DNA of 64,000 nt from Streptococcus parauberis NCFD 2020. Its GTDB lineage: Bacteria; Bacillota; Bacilli; Lactobacillales; Streptococcaceae. A model generated the notes under the pieces. That model worked only from the letters and a program-made list of their open reading frames with translations. It was not told where the DNA came from and did no database searches. Positions 9,823 through 18,919 of the stretch are shown in pieces; the first letter of the stretch is position 1, and every line of letters starts with the position of its first letter. The position numbers and the translations under genes are program-made. The stretch spans positions 248,001-312,000 of the forward strand of contig NZ_AEUT02000001.1 in NCBI RefSeq assembly GCF_000187935.1, written 5' to 3'.

Positions 9823-10635
9823 ATGAATAAAAAACAAATTTTAACTAGTGTAGTTGCAACTATGGCTCTTTTAAGCTTATCTGCTTGTGGTAACAGCAGT
9901 AAGGAAAGTCTCCAAGATCAGATTAAAAAGGATGGAAAATTAGTCGTCGCTCTTAGTCCAGATTATGCACCTTTTGAATTCAAAACATTGCAAAATGGCA
10001 AAGATACAATTGTCGGTTCTGATGTTCAATTGGCACAAGCTATTGCTGATGAATTAGGTGTCAAATTAGAAATTTCACCGATGAGTTTTGATAATGTCTT
10101 ATCAAGTGTTCAAACGGGTAAAGCAGATATGGCCATTTCAGGAATTTCTTATACAGAAGAGCGTGCAAAAGTTTATGATTTTTCAAAACCATACTATTCT
10201 ACTGAAAATGCAATTTTGATTAAAGCATCAAATAAAAATCAATTACAAAATTTGGATAGTTTAGCCAACAAAAAAGTGGCTGTCCAAAAAGGGACGATAG
10301 AAGAGGGGTTGTCAAAAGAGCAATTGAAATCATCGCACATCGTTTCGTTAACTGCTATGAGTGAAGCTGTCAATGAATTAAAATCTGGTCAAGTTGACGC
10401 AGTTGATTTAGAAGGACCAGTAGCAGAAGGTTATCTTGCTCAAAATCCTGAATTAGCAATTGCAGATTATAAGCTAAAAACTAGTGAAGGTGATGCAAAA
10501 GCAGTAGCAATGCCAAAAGGCAGCAAGGAGTTAAAAGCTACAACAAACAAAGTGATAACTAAACTAAAAGCTAAGGATGGCTATAAAAAATTTATAAAAG
10601 AAGCAGCAAAACTAACAGGAAAAGCAGTTGATTAA
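9823..10635 (+). CDS. Amino acid ABC transporter substrate-binding lipoprotein
   Basis: A 270-residue extracellular solute-binding protein, family 3 (SBP_bac_3). The signal peptide ends in a lipobox LSLSAC, with the lipidated cysteine at 22, so it is anchored to the outer face of the membrane. The mature domain begins DGKLVVALSPDYAPFEF, typical of polar amino-acid binders, and contains GKADMAISGISYTEERAK. No permease or ATPase follows, so it must use transporter subunits encoded elsewhere or act as an accessory binding protein. It shares the transcript of the aminotransferase, with a GAGGAA ribosome site. Confidence 0.9.
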   Translation: MNKKQILTSVVATMALLSLSACGNSSKESLQDQIKKDGKLVVALSPDYAPFEFKTLQNGKDTIVGSDVQLAQAIADELGVKLEISPMSFDNVLSSVQTGKADMAISGISYTEERAKVYDFSKPYYSTENAILIKASNKNQLQNLDSLANKKVAVQKGTIEEGLSKEQLKSSHIVSLTAMSEAVNELKSGQVDAVDLEGPVAEGYLAQNPELAIADYKLKTSEGDAKAVAMPKGSKELKATTNKVITKLKAKDGYKKFIKEAAKLTGKAVD

Positions 10636-10687
10636 AATTCTTGTCAAAGTTTAATTCCTCCAAAAGAATCCATACATGAAAAATTTA

Positions 10688-10716
10688 TTGACATTTTCCG
10701 AAAAGTCATGTAATAT
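10688..10716 (+). promoter_or_regulatory. rpsU promoter
   Basis: TTGACA (10688-10693), 17-nt spacer, TAATAT (10711-10716), a near-consensus vegetative promoter ending about 46 nt before the rpsU start. Confidence 0.85.
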
Positions 10717-10762
10717 AGTTAAGAACGTGAAAATGTTACGATATCTTGAGGAGGTGAAACAC

Positions 10763-10939
10763 ATGTCAAAAACAGTAGTACGTAAAAATGAATCACTTGA
10801 CGATGCACTTCGTCGCTTCAAACGTTCTGTAACTAAAGCTGGTACTCTTCAAGAATCACGTAAACGTGAATTCTACGAAAAACCTTCTGTAAAACGTAAA
10901 CGCAAATCAGAAGCAGCTCGCAAACGTAAAAAATTCTAA
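10763..10939 (+). CDS. rpsU: 30S ribosomal protein S21
   Basis: 58-residue S21 of the small subunit, starting [19 protein letters not shown] and ending in the basic tail [15 protein letters not shown]. The start at 10763 is chosen because it matches the family N-terminus and is preceded by GAGGAGGTGAAAC. A longer in-frame reading from 10676 runs through the promoter and is not credible. It has its own promoter and terminator. Confidence 0.97.
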
Positions 10940-10951
10940 TTTATAGAACAT

Positions 10952-10983
10952 AAAAGCAGTCTTTCGTAAGAAAGACTGCTTTT
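10952..10983 (+). terminator. rpsU terminator
   Basis: A perfect 14-bp stem, AAAAGCAGTCTTTC (10952-10965) with GAAAGACTGCTTTT (10970-10983) and loop GTAA, followed by a short T-rich tail. Confidence 0.85.
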
Positions 10984-11006
10984 GATTCTCTTCTTCAAAA
11001 TGGCCC

Positions 11007-11038
11007 CGAAAAAAAAAGAAGCCAAAGGCTTCCATTTT
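11007..11038 (-). terminator. mscL terminator
   Basis: GAAGCC (11018-11023) pairs with GGCTTC (11027-11032). The A tract to the left becomes a run of T on the minus strand after mscL; a T run also follows on the plus strand. Confidence 0.75.
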
Positions 11039-11048
11039 TTATATCTTC

Positions 11049-11429
11049 TTAAACTTCTTTGCTTGCAAGTAAGTCGCGGATTTGAACAAGTAGTTCTTCT
11101 TGAGTAGGACCAGCGATAACTGGTTCTTCTTCAACTTTACGGTAACTCATAGCTTTATTTGCAGCTTTAACTACGAAGAATAAAGTAGTACCAACGATTA
11201 TGAAGTTGATAACAGCAGCGATGAAGCTACCATATTTAACACCATTCCATACTAATTCAGCAATGTTAGAAACACCAGCAGCTTTTAATACTGGGTTTAA
11301 AATAAGTGGAGTAACCACATCAGCAACTAAAGAGTCAATGATTGCTTTAAATGCAGCACCAATAACAACAGCTACAGCTAAATCTAACACATTCCCTTTA
11401 AATAAAAATTCTTTTAATTCTTTTATCAT
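11049..11429 (-). CDS. mscL: Large-conductance mechanosensitive channel MscL
   Basis: A 126-residue membrane channel that opens under membrane tension to release solutes during osmotic downshock. The N-terminal helix MIKELKEFLFKGNVLDLAVA and the first transmembrane helix AVVIGAAFKAIIDSLV with the GNVLDLAVAVVIG signature are visible. A second helix, FIAAVINFIIVGTTLFFVV, and a charged C-terminal helix (EELLVQIRDLL) follow. I start at ATG 11429, which has AAGGGGAATTCT upstream; the frame can be extended by 11 residues but without a ribosome site. Monocistronic with its own promoter. Confidence 0.96.
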   Translation of the reverse strand: MIKELKEFLFKGNVLDLAVAVVIGAAFKAIIDSLVADVVTPLILNPVLKAAGVSNIAELVWNGVKYGSFIAAVINFIIVGTTLFFVVKAANKAMSYRKVEEEPVIAGPTQEELLVQIRDLLASKEV

Positions 11430-11457
11430 TAGAATTCCCCTTTTCTTAATTAAGATT

Positions 11458-11487
11458 ATCATAACATAAATTTTATGAAAATGACAA
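11458..11487 (-). promoter_or_regulatory. mscL promoter
   Basis: On the minus strand TTGTCA (11487-11482), 18-nt spacer, TATGAT (11463-11458). Confidence 0.6.
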
Positions 11488-11511
11488 CCAATTTAACCTT
11501 GTTTTTTTAAA

Positions 11512-11540
11512 TTTACAAAATTCTTTTCAAGTGATATAAT
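11512..11540 (+). promoter_or_regulatory. dnaG-rpoD promoter
   Basis: TTTACA (11512-11517), 17-nt spacer, extended -10 TGA-TATAAT (11532-11540). The predicted start of transcription near 11547 leaves only about nine bases before the first ATG at 11556. Confidence 0.85.
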
Positions 11541-11582
11541 AAAGATAAAATTAAAATGGGATTTTTGTGGGGAGGTGAAGTC

Positions 11583-13367
11583 TTGGCAGTTGATAAAGAA
11601 ATGATTTCCCAAATAAAAAATAGCCTAAATATTGTTGATGTCATTGGAGAAGTTGTCAGTCTTTCACGATCAGGTCGACATTATTTAGGACTGTGTCCCT
11701 TTCATAAAGAAAAGACACCCTCATTTAATGTGATAGAAGACCGACAATTTTTTCATTGTTTTGGTTGTGGCAAATCTGGAGATGTTTTTAAATTTGTCGA
11801 AGAATATCGGCAAGTTCCTTTCTTAGAAAGCGTTGAAATTTTAGCTGAAAAAGCTGGTATGGCGGTCAATATAGCCTCACAAAGGCAAGACTATAGTCCA
11901 CGTGTCTCAGCTCACCAACAATTAATAGCAATTCACGAAGATGCTTTGAAATTTTACCACGCTGTCTTAATGACGACAACTGTTGGGCAAAACGCTAGGA
12001 ACTACCTTTATAATAGAGGGATGACAGATGAGTTATTAGAGCATTTTAATATTGGTTTGGCGCCTGATGAAAGTAACTATCTTTTTCAAAGCTTATCAAA
12101 AAAATACAGTGAAGAAGAATTAGCAGCTTCGGGCCTTTTTAATTTATCGGAGCAATCTAATACCATTTATGATGCCTTTCGAAATCGGATAATGTTCCCA
12201 TTAACTGATGAAAGAGGTAGTACGATAGCATTTTCAGGACGGATATGGACTGAAAAAGATCAAGCGGCCAAAATTGCTAAGTATAAGAATTCAAGAGCTA
12301 CAGTACTTTTTAATAAATCCTTTGAATTTTACCATTTAGATAAGGCCAAGCCTGTTATTTCAAAAACACATGAAGTGTTTTTGATGGAAGGGTTTATGGA
12401 TGTAATTGCTGCTTATCGAGCAGGTTTTGAAAATGCTATCGCTTCAATGGGGACGGCATTGACTCAAGAGCATGTCAATCATCTGAAAAAATTAACTAAG
12501 AAAATCGTTATCACTTACGATGGTGATAGTGCTGGTCAAAATGCAATTGCTAAATCTCTAGATTTATTAAAAGAGTTTCAAGTTGAAATTGTTAGAATTC
12601 CAAATCAGATGGATCCAGATGAATTTATTCAAAAGAATTCTGAAGAAGAGTTGGCAAATCTACTTAGTCATTCTAGAATTAGTAGCACAGAATTTTTTAT
12701 CGATTACTTTTTACCCGAAAATATGGATAATTTGCAGTCTCAGATTGCTTACGTTGAAAAGATAGCGAAAATTATTGCAGCTGATCCATCTATAACAGCA
12801 CAAAATTCATACATTAATCGTGTTTCTGATTTATTACCAGATTTTGATTACTTACAAGTTGAACAGTCTGTTAACAGTTACCGACTACAAGATAGACAAG
12901 AACGACAAGGTCAGATTGTTAAATCGGAATCAACCTTGGTTACGTTACCTATTAGTAAGAGTATAACAGCCTTAGTTCGCACGGAAAATCATTTACTACA
13001 CCGGATAATTCATAATGATTATTTATTAAATGAATTTCGAACTAAAGAAAATTTTTATTTTGATACACCTAGTTTAGAAGAGTTGTATCAGTTATTAAAA
13101 ACTAATGGGGAAATTAGTCCCCTGGATTTATCTCAACTTTCTCAAGAAGTCACCCAAGCTTATTATCGCGTATTAGAAGAAAGTCTCCCTGTAGAAGTAG
13201 CACCAGGTGAGATTGATGATTTACTGCAAAAGCGCCAGCGATTATTAAAAGAAAGAGATATTCATAAACAAGGAAAACAAGTTAGAGAATCAAGCAATAA
13301 GGGTGACCATCAATTAGCCTTAGAAGTTTTGGAAAATCTAATAGCGCAAAAACGAAATATGGAATAG
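11583..13367 (+). CDS. dnaG: DNA primase
   Basis: DnaG makes RNA primers at the replication fork. The CHC2 zinc site is visible as [11 protein letters not shown] followed by CFGCGKSGD. The TOPRIM catalytic core includes [20 protein letters not shown] and [11 protein letters not shown]-terminal helical domain for DnaB helicase binding follows. I place the start at TTG 11583, five bases after GGGGAGGTG. The alternative in-frame ATG at 11556 (MGFLWGGEV, often annotated in relatives) contains that ribosome site within its own codons and sits too close to the promoter to have one. First gene of the classical dnaG-rpoD operon; 8 nt precede rpoD. Confidence 0.95.
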   Translation: MAVDKEMISQIKNSLNIVDVIGEVVSLSRSGRHYLGLCPFHKEKTPSFNVIEDRQFFHCFGCGKSGDVFKFVEEYRQVPFLESVEILAEKAGMAVNIASQRQDYSPRVSAHQQLIAIHEDALKFYHAVLMTTTVGQNARNYLYNRGMTDELLEHFNIGLAPDESNYLFQSLSKKYSEEELAASGLFNLSEQSNTIYDAFRNRIMFPLTDERGSTIAFSGRIWTEKDQAAKIAKYKNSRATVLFNKSFEFYHLDKAKPVISKTHEVFLMEGFMDVIAAYRAGFENAIASMGTALTQEHVNHLKKLTKKIVITYDGDSAGQNAIAKSLDLLKEFQVEIVRIPNQMDPDEFIQKNSEEELANLLSHSRISSTEFFIDYFLPENMDNLQSQIAYVEKIAKIIAADPSITAQNSYINRVSDLLPDFDYLQVEQSVNSYRLQDRQERQGQIVKSESTLVTLPISKSITALVRTENHLLHRIIHNDYLLNEFRTKENFYFDTPSLEELYQLLKTNGEISPLDLSQLSQEVTQAYYRVLEESLPVEVAPGEIDDLLQKRQRLLKERDIHKQGKQVRESSNKGDHQLALEVLENLIAQKRNME

Positions 13368-13375
13368 AGGAAAAA

Positions 13376-14485
13376 ATGGCCAAAGAAAACGATATTACAA
13401 CTTTTAACGTTCAAGTTGCAGATTTTATTCGTAATCATAAAAAAGAAGGATCTGCAGTTGATGATGAAATTACAGAAAAATTAGTTATCCCATTCGTTTT
13501 AGATGCTGACCAAATTGATGATTTATTAGAACGCCTGACTGATGGCGGTATTTCTATCACAGATAAAGAAGGAAATCCTTCATCTAAATATGTTGTTGAA
13601 GAACCAAAACCTGAAGAACTTACAGATGAGCAATTAATCGGAAGTAATTCAGCTAAGGTAAATGATCCAGTTCGTATGTACTTGAAAGAAATTGGGGTTG
13701 TTCCACTATTAACTGGTGAAGAAGAAAAAGAATTAGCAGTAGCTGTTGATGAAGGCGATTTAGAAGCTAAACAACGTCTGGCTGAAGCTAATTTACGTCT
13801 TGTAGTATCTATTGCTAAACGCTATGTTGGTCGTGGCATGCAATTTTTGGATTTAATTCAAGAAGGTAATATGGGGCTTATGAAAGCAGTTGATAAGTTT
13901 GACTATTCTAAAGGTTTTAAATTTTCAACTTATGCAACATGGTGGATTCGCCAAGCAATTACACGTGCCATCGCCGACCAAGCACGTACTATTCGTATTC
14001 CAGTACATATGGTCGAAACGATTAATAAATTAGTTAGAGAACAACGTAATTTGTTACAAGAATTAGGACAAGACCCAACGCCAGAACAAATTGCTGAGCG
14101 TATGGAAATGACACCTGATAAAGTACGTGAAATTCTAAAAATTGCTCAAGAACCTGTTTCACTTGAAACTCCTATTGGTGAAGAAGATGATAGCCATCTT
14201 GGTGATTTTATTGAAGATGAAGTGATTGAAAATCCAGTAGATTATACAACACGTGTTGTTTTACGTGAACAATTAGATGAAGTTTTAGATACATTAACTG
14301 ACCGTGAAGAAAATGTATTGAGACTACGTTTTGGTCTTGATGATGGGAAAATGCGTACTTTAGAAGATGTTGGTAAAGTTTTCAACGTTACAAGAGAGCG
14401 TATCCGTCAAATTGAAGCCAAAGCACTCCGCAAACTCCGCCACCCAAGCAGAAGCAAACAATTAAGAGACTTTATTGAGGACTGA
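13376..14485 (+). CDS. rpoD: RNA polymerase primary sigma factor RpoD (SigA)
   Basis: 369-residue housekeeping sigma factor. Region 1.2 [16 protein letters not shown], region 2 with [22 protein letters not shown] and the -10-reading helix [18 protein letters not shown], region 3, and region 4 with [19 protein letters not shown] for -35 recognition are all intact. The N-terminal region 1.1 is short, as in other streptococci. Co-transcribed with dnaG. It presumably reads the TTGACA/TATAAT promoters listed in this annotation. A partial hairpin follows the stop. Confidence 0.98.
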   Translation: MAKENDITTFNVQVADFIRNHKKEGSAVDDEITEKLVIPFVLDADQIDDLLERLTDGGISITDKEGNPSSKYVVEEPKPEELTDEQLIGSNSAKVNDPVRMYLKEIGVVPLLTGEEEKELAVAVDEGDLEAKQRLAEANLRLVVSIAKRYVGRGMQFLDLIQEGNMGLMKAVDKFDYSKGFKFSTYATWWIRQAITRAIADQARTIRIPVHMVETINKLVREQRNLLQELGQDPTPEQIAERMEMTPDKVREILKIAQEPVSLETPIGEEDDSHLGDFIEDEVIENPVDYTTRVVLREQLDEVLDTLTDREENVLRLRFGLDDGKMRTLEDVGKVFNVTRERIRQIEAKALRKLRHPSRSKQLRDFIED

Positions 14486-14516
14486 TAAATGCCAGTGACA
14501 CTTATCAGCGGTTTTC
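14482..14516 (+). terminator. Possible weak terminator/attenuator after rpoD
   Basis: CTGATAA (14482-14488) and TTATCAG (14502-14508) form a 7-bp stem that includes the rpoD stop, followed by CGGTTTT. The T run is short, so read-through into the next gene is likely. Confidence 0.3.
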
Positions 14517-14638
14517 CTAGAAATTAAAGAGAAAACTGGTTTGGACCTTTTTAACGGTGAGCTTGAAATATAAAACGAGCCTAGAAGATCAAGAAAGAAT
14601 AAAATCCTTGAAATAGATGAAATATGGAGATATGAGCC

Positions 14639-14977
14639 ATGACTGATGATAAAAACTATACTGACGAACAAATTGCTAAAATTAAAGATCGTATTTTAGA
14701 AGCACTTGAAATGGTAATTGACCCAGAATTGGGAATTGATATTGTCAATCTTGGCTTAATCTATGAAATTCATTTTAAGGATGATGGTCATACACAAATT
14801 GATATGACCTTAACTACCATGGGTTGTCCACTAGCCGATCTCTTGACTGACCAAATTCATGATGTTATGAAGGATGTTCCAGAAGTGACTTCGGTGGATG
14901 TGAAACTTGTTTGGTATCCGGCTTGGACAGTCGATAAAATGAGTCGTTATGCACGAATTGCTCTAGGAATTCGATAA
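14639..14977 (+). CDS. MIP18/DUF59 family metal-sulfur cluster assembly protein
   Basis: A 112-residue cytosolic protein of the MIP18 (PaaD/SufT-like) family, which assists Fe-S cluster delivery. DPELGIDIVNLGLIYE near the N-terminus and TLTTMGCPLADLL with the conserved cysteine at 63 identify it; WYPAWTVDKMS is the usual C-terminal block. A GGAG site lies about 9 nt upstream. It follows rpoD after 153 nt without a clear strong promoter and is closed by a strong terminator. The specific client protein is unknown. Confidence 0.88.
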   Translation: MTDDKNYTDEQIAKIKDRILEALEMVIDPELGIDIVNLGLIYEIHFKDDGHTQIDMTLTTMGCPLADLLTDQIHDVMKDVPEVTSVDVKLVWYPAWTVDKMSRYARIALGIR

Positions 14978-14985
14978 AAAGTATA

Positions 14986-15009
14986 AAAGGGATGAAATAT
15001 CCCTTTTTT
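14986..15009 (+). terminator. Terminator after MIP18 gene
   Basis: AAAGGGAT (14986-14993) with ATCCCTTT (14999-15006), loop GAAAT, then T run. Confidence 0.85.
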
Positions 15010-15068
15010 TATTGTAAAATATATGATAGTTATATACTTGATTACAGCAAGTTTAAGGAGAAAAATAT

Positions 15069-15920
15069 ATGATTTTAATTACAGGTAGCAATGGACAACT
15101 AGGTACAGAACTTCGTTATTTATTAGATGAAAGAAATGAAGAGTATGTCGCTGTAGATGTAGCAGAAATGGACATCACAAATCCTGAAAAAGTAGAAGAA
15201 GTTTTCTCACAAGTAAAACCCACTCTAGTCTATCATTGTGCAGCTTACACAGCTGTAGATGCTGCTGAAGACGAAGGCAAAAAACTTAATCAATTAATCA
15301 ACGTTGATGGCACTGAAAACATTGCAAAAGCATGTGGAAATCATAATGCAACCTTAGTTTATATCTCAACAGACTATGTCTTTGATGGTCAAAAACCAGT
15401 TGGAGAAGAATGGTTAGAAACTGATGTCCCAGATCCTAAAACTGAATATGGTAGAACAAAACGTTTAGGTGAAGAAGCAGTTGAAAAATATGCAGATAAA
15501 TTTTACATTATCAGAACGGCATGGGTTTTTGGGAATTATGGCAAAAACTTTGTTTTCACAATGCAAGAGTTAGCAAAAAAACATCCAAAATTAACTGTTG
15601 TTGATGACCAACATGGTCGTCCAACATGGACACGAACGTTAGCAGAATTTATGACCTATTTAGCTGAAAACAATAAAAATTTTGGCTATTACCACTTGTC
15701 AAATGATGCTAAAGAAGATACAACTTGGTATGATTTTGCAAAAGAAATTTTAAAAGATACAAATGTTGAAGTTACTCCAGTTGATTCATCTGCTTTCCCG
15801 GCTAAGGCAAAACGTCCACTAAATTCTACAATGAATTTAGATAAAGCAAAAGCTACAGGTTTTGTGATTCCAACTTGGCAAGATGCCTTAAAAGAGTTTT
15901 ACAAACAAGAAGAAAAATAA
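15069..15920 (+). CDS. rmlD: dTDP-4-dehydrorhamnose reductase RmlD (GacA-like)
   Basis: Last step of dTDP-L-rhamnose synthesis, the donor for the rhamnan polysaccharide made by the next genes. 283 residues of the short-chain dehydrogenase fold: the nucleotide-binding GSNGQLG at 6-12, STDYVFDG with the catalytic threonine near 101, and YGRTK (Y127, K131). The ribosome site is AAGGAG. It has its own terminator before the polysaccharide operon, so it is transcribed separately. In S. pyogenes the equivalent is gacA, the first gene of the group A carbohydrate locus. The other three rml genes are not in this window. Confidence 0.96.
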   Translation: MILITGSNGQLGTELRYLLDERNEEYVAVDVAEMDITNPEKVEEVFSQVKPTLVYHCAAYTAVDAAEDEGKKLNQLINVDGTENIAKACGNHNATLVYISTDYVFDGQKPVGEEWLETDVPDPKTEYGRTKRLGEEAVEKYADKFYIIRTAWVFGNYGKNFVFTMQELAKKHPKLTVVDDQHGRPTWTRTLAEFMTYLAENNKNFGYYHLSNDAKEDTTWYDFAKEILKDTNVEVTPVDSSAFPAKAKRPLNSTMNLDKAKATGFVIPTWQDALKEFYKQEEK

Positions 15921-15928
15921 AAAAGTTT

Positions 15929-15957
15929 AGCCAAAGACCATAGCTCTTTGGCTTTTT
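15929..15957 (+). terminator. rmlD terminator
   Basis: AGCCAAAGA (15929-15937) and TCTTTGGCT (15945-15953), 7-nt loop, T run. Confidence 0.9.
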
Positions 15958-15991
15958 CTATTGGTAAAATATCGCTATTGCTAGTCTTTTA

Positions 15992-16000
15992 TGCTATAAT
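15992..16000 (+). promoter_or_regulatory. Rhamnan operon promoter (extended -10)
   Basis: TGC-TATAAT (15992-16000) 36 nt before the rgpA start; the -35 (TCGCTA, 15972-15977, 17-nt spacer) is weak. I find no other promoter or terminator before 27841, so this probably drives the whole locus. Confidence 0.7.
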
Positions 16001-16035
16001 AATCATTGATTATATTTAGAATGGGGCATTGTGAC

Positions 16036-17190
16036 ATGCAAGACGTTTTTATTATTGGTAGCCGAGGTTTACCTGCAAAATATGGTGGTTTCGAGACTTT
16101 TGTGGATCAATTAGTGACACATCAAAAATCACCTGATATTAGCTATCATGTTGCTTGTCTAAGCGATACTCAACATCATGAACACTTTGAATATAATGGA
16201 GTGGATTGTTTTTATATTAATCCTCCCAAACTTGGTCCAGCTCGAGTCATTGCTTATGATATCATGGCCGTAAATTATGCCCTGTCTTATATTGACCAAC
16301 ATCAAATTGACAAACCGATTTTTTATTTATTAGGGAATACCATAGGTGGCTTTATGGGACCTTTGGTAAAAAAAATTCGGGATCGAGATGGACTGTTTTA
16401 CATCAATCCTGACGGTTTGGAATGGAAAAGGTCAAAATGGACAGTTCCGGTAAGATGGTATTTAAAATTTGCTGAAAAGAAGATGACCAAACTTGCTGAT
16501 TTAGTTATTTCTGACAATATTGGCATTGAAAAATACATTAATGACAACTATCCTTGGGCCATGACTAAATTCATAGCCTATGGAACCGATACTAAGCCCT
16601 CTAATTTATCTTTTGAAGACGATATCGTGCGTGATTATTTTTATCAATTTGACTTCAATGAAAAAGGCTATTATTTAGTTTTGGGTCGCTTTGTACCTGA
16701 GAATAATTATGAAACGATTATCAATGAGTTTATGACTTCACACACAGAACGGGATTTGATTATCATTTGTAATAATAAAGGTAACACCTATTATGATACC
16801 TTAATTAAAAAAACCGGCTGTAATAGAGATGAGCGTATAAAATTCATTGGGACACAATATGACAGGCAACTTGTTAATTATATCAGGGAAAATGCATTTG
16901 CTTATATTCATGGTCATGAGGTTGGTGGAACCAACCCAGGTTTATTAGAAGCGTTAGCTCATACCAATCTTAATTTAGTACTGGGAGTTGACTTTAATAA
17001 ATCAGTTGCAAGGACCAGTGCACTCTATTGGACTAAAAAAGAAAATGACTTATCACAGTTAATTGATAGTGTCGACGAACGTTCAAACTATGAGTCGCTA
17101 GGCCAAGAAGCTAAGAAAATTATTCAGGAAAATTACACATGGGAAAAAATAGTAGAGGAATACGAGGCTTTATTTTTAAATGAAAATTAA
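16036..17190 (+). CDS. rgpA: Rhamnosyltransferase RgpA/GacB, initiates polyrhamnose chain
   Basis: 384-residue GT4-type glycosyltransferase with the DUF1972 N-terminus (IIGSRGLPAKYGGFETFVDQL). S. pyogenes GacB adds the first L-rhamnose to GlcNAc-diphosphoundecaprenol at the cytosolic face of the membrane; the high similarity makes the same role likely. The C-terminal donor-binding part contains GRFVPENNYETIINEF and GHEVGGTNPGLLEALA. I start at ATG 16036 (MQDVFIIG), as in GacB; GGGG lies 10 nt upstream, and in-frame starts at 16006 and 16021 are less well supported. The end overlaps rgpB by 11 nt. Confidence 0.95.
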   Translation: MQDVFIIGSRGLPAKYGGFETFVDQLVTHQKSPDISYHVACLSDTQHHEHFEYNGVDCFYINPPKLGPARVIAYDIMAVNYALSYIDQHQIDKPIFYLLGNTIGGFMGPLVKKIRDRDGLFYINPDGLEWKRSKWTVPVRWYLKFAEKKMTKLADLVISDNIGIEKYINDNYPWAMTKFIAYGTDTKPSNLSFEDDIVRDYFYQFDFNEKGYYLVLGRFVPENNYETIINEFMTSHTERDLIIICNNKGNTYYDTLIKKTGCNRDERIKFIGTQYDRQLVNYIRENAFAYIHGHEVGGTNPGLLEALAHTNLNLVLGVDFNKSVARTSALYWTKKENDLSQLIDSVDERSNYESLGQEAKKIIQENYTWEKIVEEYEALFLNEN

Positions 17191-18112
17191 TATTCTGATG
17201 TCTACATACAATGGGGAAAAATACCTAGCCCAACAAATTAAAAGTATCCAAGATCAAACTCTTACTGATTGGAAACTTTTAATTCGTGACGATGGGTCTA
17301 GTGATAGGACACCTCAAATCATTAAAGAGTTTGTAGACATAGATTCTCGAATTGTTTTTATTAATGAAAATGATCGAGAAAATTTTGGAGTTATCAAAAA
17401 TTTTTATACTTTAGTAAAACATGAAGTAGCTGATTTCTACTTTTTTAGTGATCAAGATGATTATTGGATACCAAGGAAACTTGAAATATCTATTGAAGAG
17501 GCATTGAAATATAATGAAAGTGAACCACTTTTAGTTTATACAGACTTGTCAATTGTCAATAATCAATTGGAAGTTTTGCAAGAAAGCATGATTCGTTATC
17601 AATCTGATCACGCTAATACAGATTTATTATCAGAATTAACAGAGAATTCTGTGACTGGTGGGACATCAGTCATTAATCATTGTTTGGCAGAATTATGGAC
17701 ACAGTCTGATAACTTATTGATGCATGATTGGTATTTAGCCTTAATTGCTGCAGCAAAAGGCAAACTAGTTTATATCGATCAGCCAACGGAGCTATATCGT
17801 CAGCATGAAGCTAACGTTTTAGGAGCTAGAACGTGGTCAAAACGAATCAATAGTTGGATCAATCCAAGCCAATCTCTAAAGAAATATTGGTGGCTAATTA
17901 CATCAAGTCAAAAACAAGCAAGTTATTTACTTGAATTGGATATAGATAATTTTAAGAAATCTATGATTGAATCATATGTAACTCTGATTGAACAACCCTT
18001 TTTAACACGCATAGAATTATTAAGAAAGTATGGTTTTAAAAAAAATAGACCATTTCACACATTTATATTTAGAACTCTAATTATTACAAAATTAGGGTAT
18101 AGGAGAAAGTAA
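17180..18112 (+). CDS. rgpB: Rhamnosyltransferase RgpB/GacC
   Basis: 310-residue family 2 glycosyltransferase. MKINILMSTYNGEKYLAQQ and LIRDDGSSD form the nucleotide-sugar site, and FFSDQDDYW carries the metal-binding acidic residues. In group A streptococci GacC extends the rhamnan backbone after GacB. The start lies inside the end of rgpA and is translationally coupled. A C-terminal stretch after residue 250 is basic and probably membrane-associated. Standard length. Confidence 0.93.
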   Translation: MKINILMSTYNGEKYLAQQIKSIQDQTLTDWKLLIRDDGSSDRTPQIIKEFVDIDSRIVFINENDRENFGVIKNFYTLVKHEVADFYFFSDQDDYWIPRKLEISIEEALKYNESEPLLVYTDLSIVNNQLEVLQESMIRYQSDHANTDLLSELTENSVTGGTSVINHCLAELWTQSDNLLMHDWYLALIAAAKGKLVYIDQPTELYRQHEANVLGARTWSKRINSWINPSQSLKKYWWLITSSQKQASYLLELDIDNFKKSMIESYVTLIEQPFLTRIELLRKYGFKKNRPFHTFIFRTLIITKLGYRRK

Positions 18113-18115
18113 GTA

Positions 18116-18919
18116 ATGGAATTATTCAGTAAAAAGAATCGTATTCTTTTGAAAGAATTAGTTAAAACTGATTTTAAATTAAGATATCAAGGAAGTGCCA
18201 TCGGTTATCTATGGTCCATCTTAAAACCGCTAATGATGTTTACAATTATGTATTTGGTCTTCATCCGCTTCTTGAGATTAGGTGGGTCTGTACCGCATTT
18301 CCCTGTTGCCTTGTTATTAGCCAATGTTATTTGGTCATTCTTTTCAGAAGCGACAGGTATGGGAATGGTTTCGATTGTAACAAGGGGAGATTTACTCCGA
18401 AAGTTAAATTTTTCTAAGCACACAATTGTCTTTTCTGCTGTATTAGGCGCATTAATCAATTTTTCAATCAACCTAGTAGTCGTACTTATCTTTGCGGTCA
18501 TTAATGGTGTTACCATTTCTTCACATGCATACCTTGCAGTATTTTTATTTATTGAACTATTTGTGTTAGCCGTCGGAGTAGCTTTGCTTTTATCAACATT
18601 ATTTGTTTATTATCGAGACTTAGCTCAAGTTTGGGAAGTTTTGATGCAAGCTGCCATGTATGCGACACCGATAATTTATCCTATTACATTTGTATCTGAC
18701 CAACATCTTTTAGCAGCAAAAATTCTAATGTTAAATCCACTTGCACAGATGATTCAAGATTTTAGATATTTGTTAATTGACAGAGCAAATGCGACAATTT
18801 GGCAAATGTCACATAATTGGTATTATGTTATTATTCCCTATATTCTACCTTTTTGCATTTTGGCTTTAGGAATTATTGTATTTAATAAAAATGCTAAGAA
18901 ATTTGCGGAGATTATCTAA
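18116..18919 (+). CDS. rgpC: Rhamnan ABC exporter permease RgpC/GacD (Wzm type)
   Basis: 267-residue ABC-2 type permease that exports the lipid-linked rhamnan across the membrane. LVKTDFKLRYQGSAIGYLWS at the N-terminus is the polysaccharide-exporter signature, and about six membrane segments follow. The stop codon overlaps the start of the ATPase gene in TAATG, so the two exporter subunits are coupled. Confidence 0.95.
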   Translation: MELFSKKNRILLKELVKTDFKLRYQGSAIGYLWSILKPLMMFTIMYLVFIRFLRLGGSVPHFPVALLLANVIWSFFSEATGMGMVSIVTRGDLLRKLNFSKHTIVFSAVLGALINFSINLVVVLIFAVINGVTISSHAYLAVFLFIELFVLAVGVALLLSTLFVYYRDLAQVWEVLMQAAMYATPIIYPITFVSDQHLLAAKILMLNPLAQMIQDFRYLLIDRANATIWQMSHNWYYVIIPYILPFCILALGIIVFNKNAKKFAEII

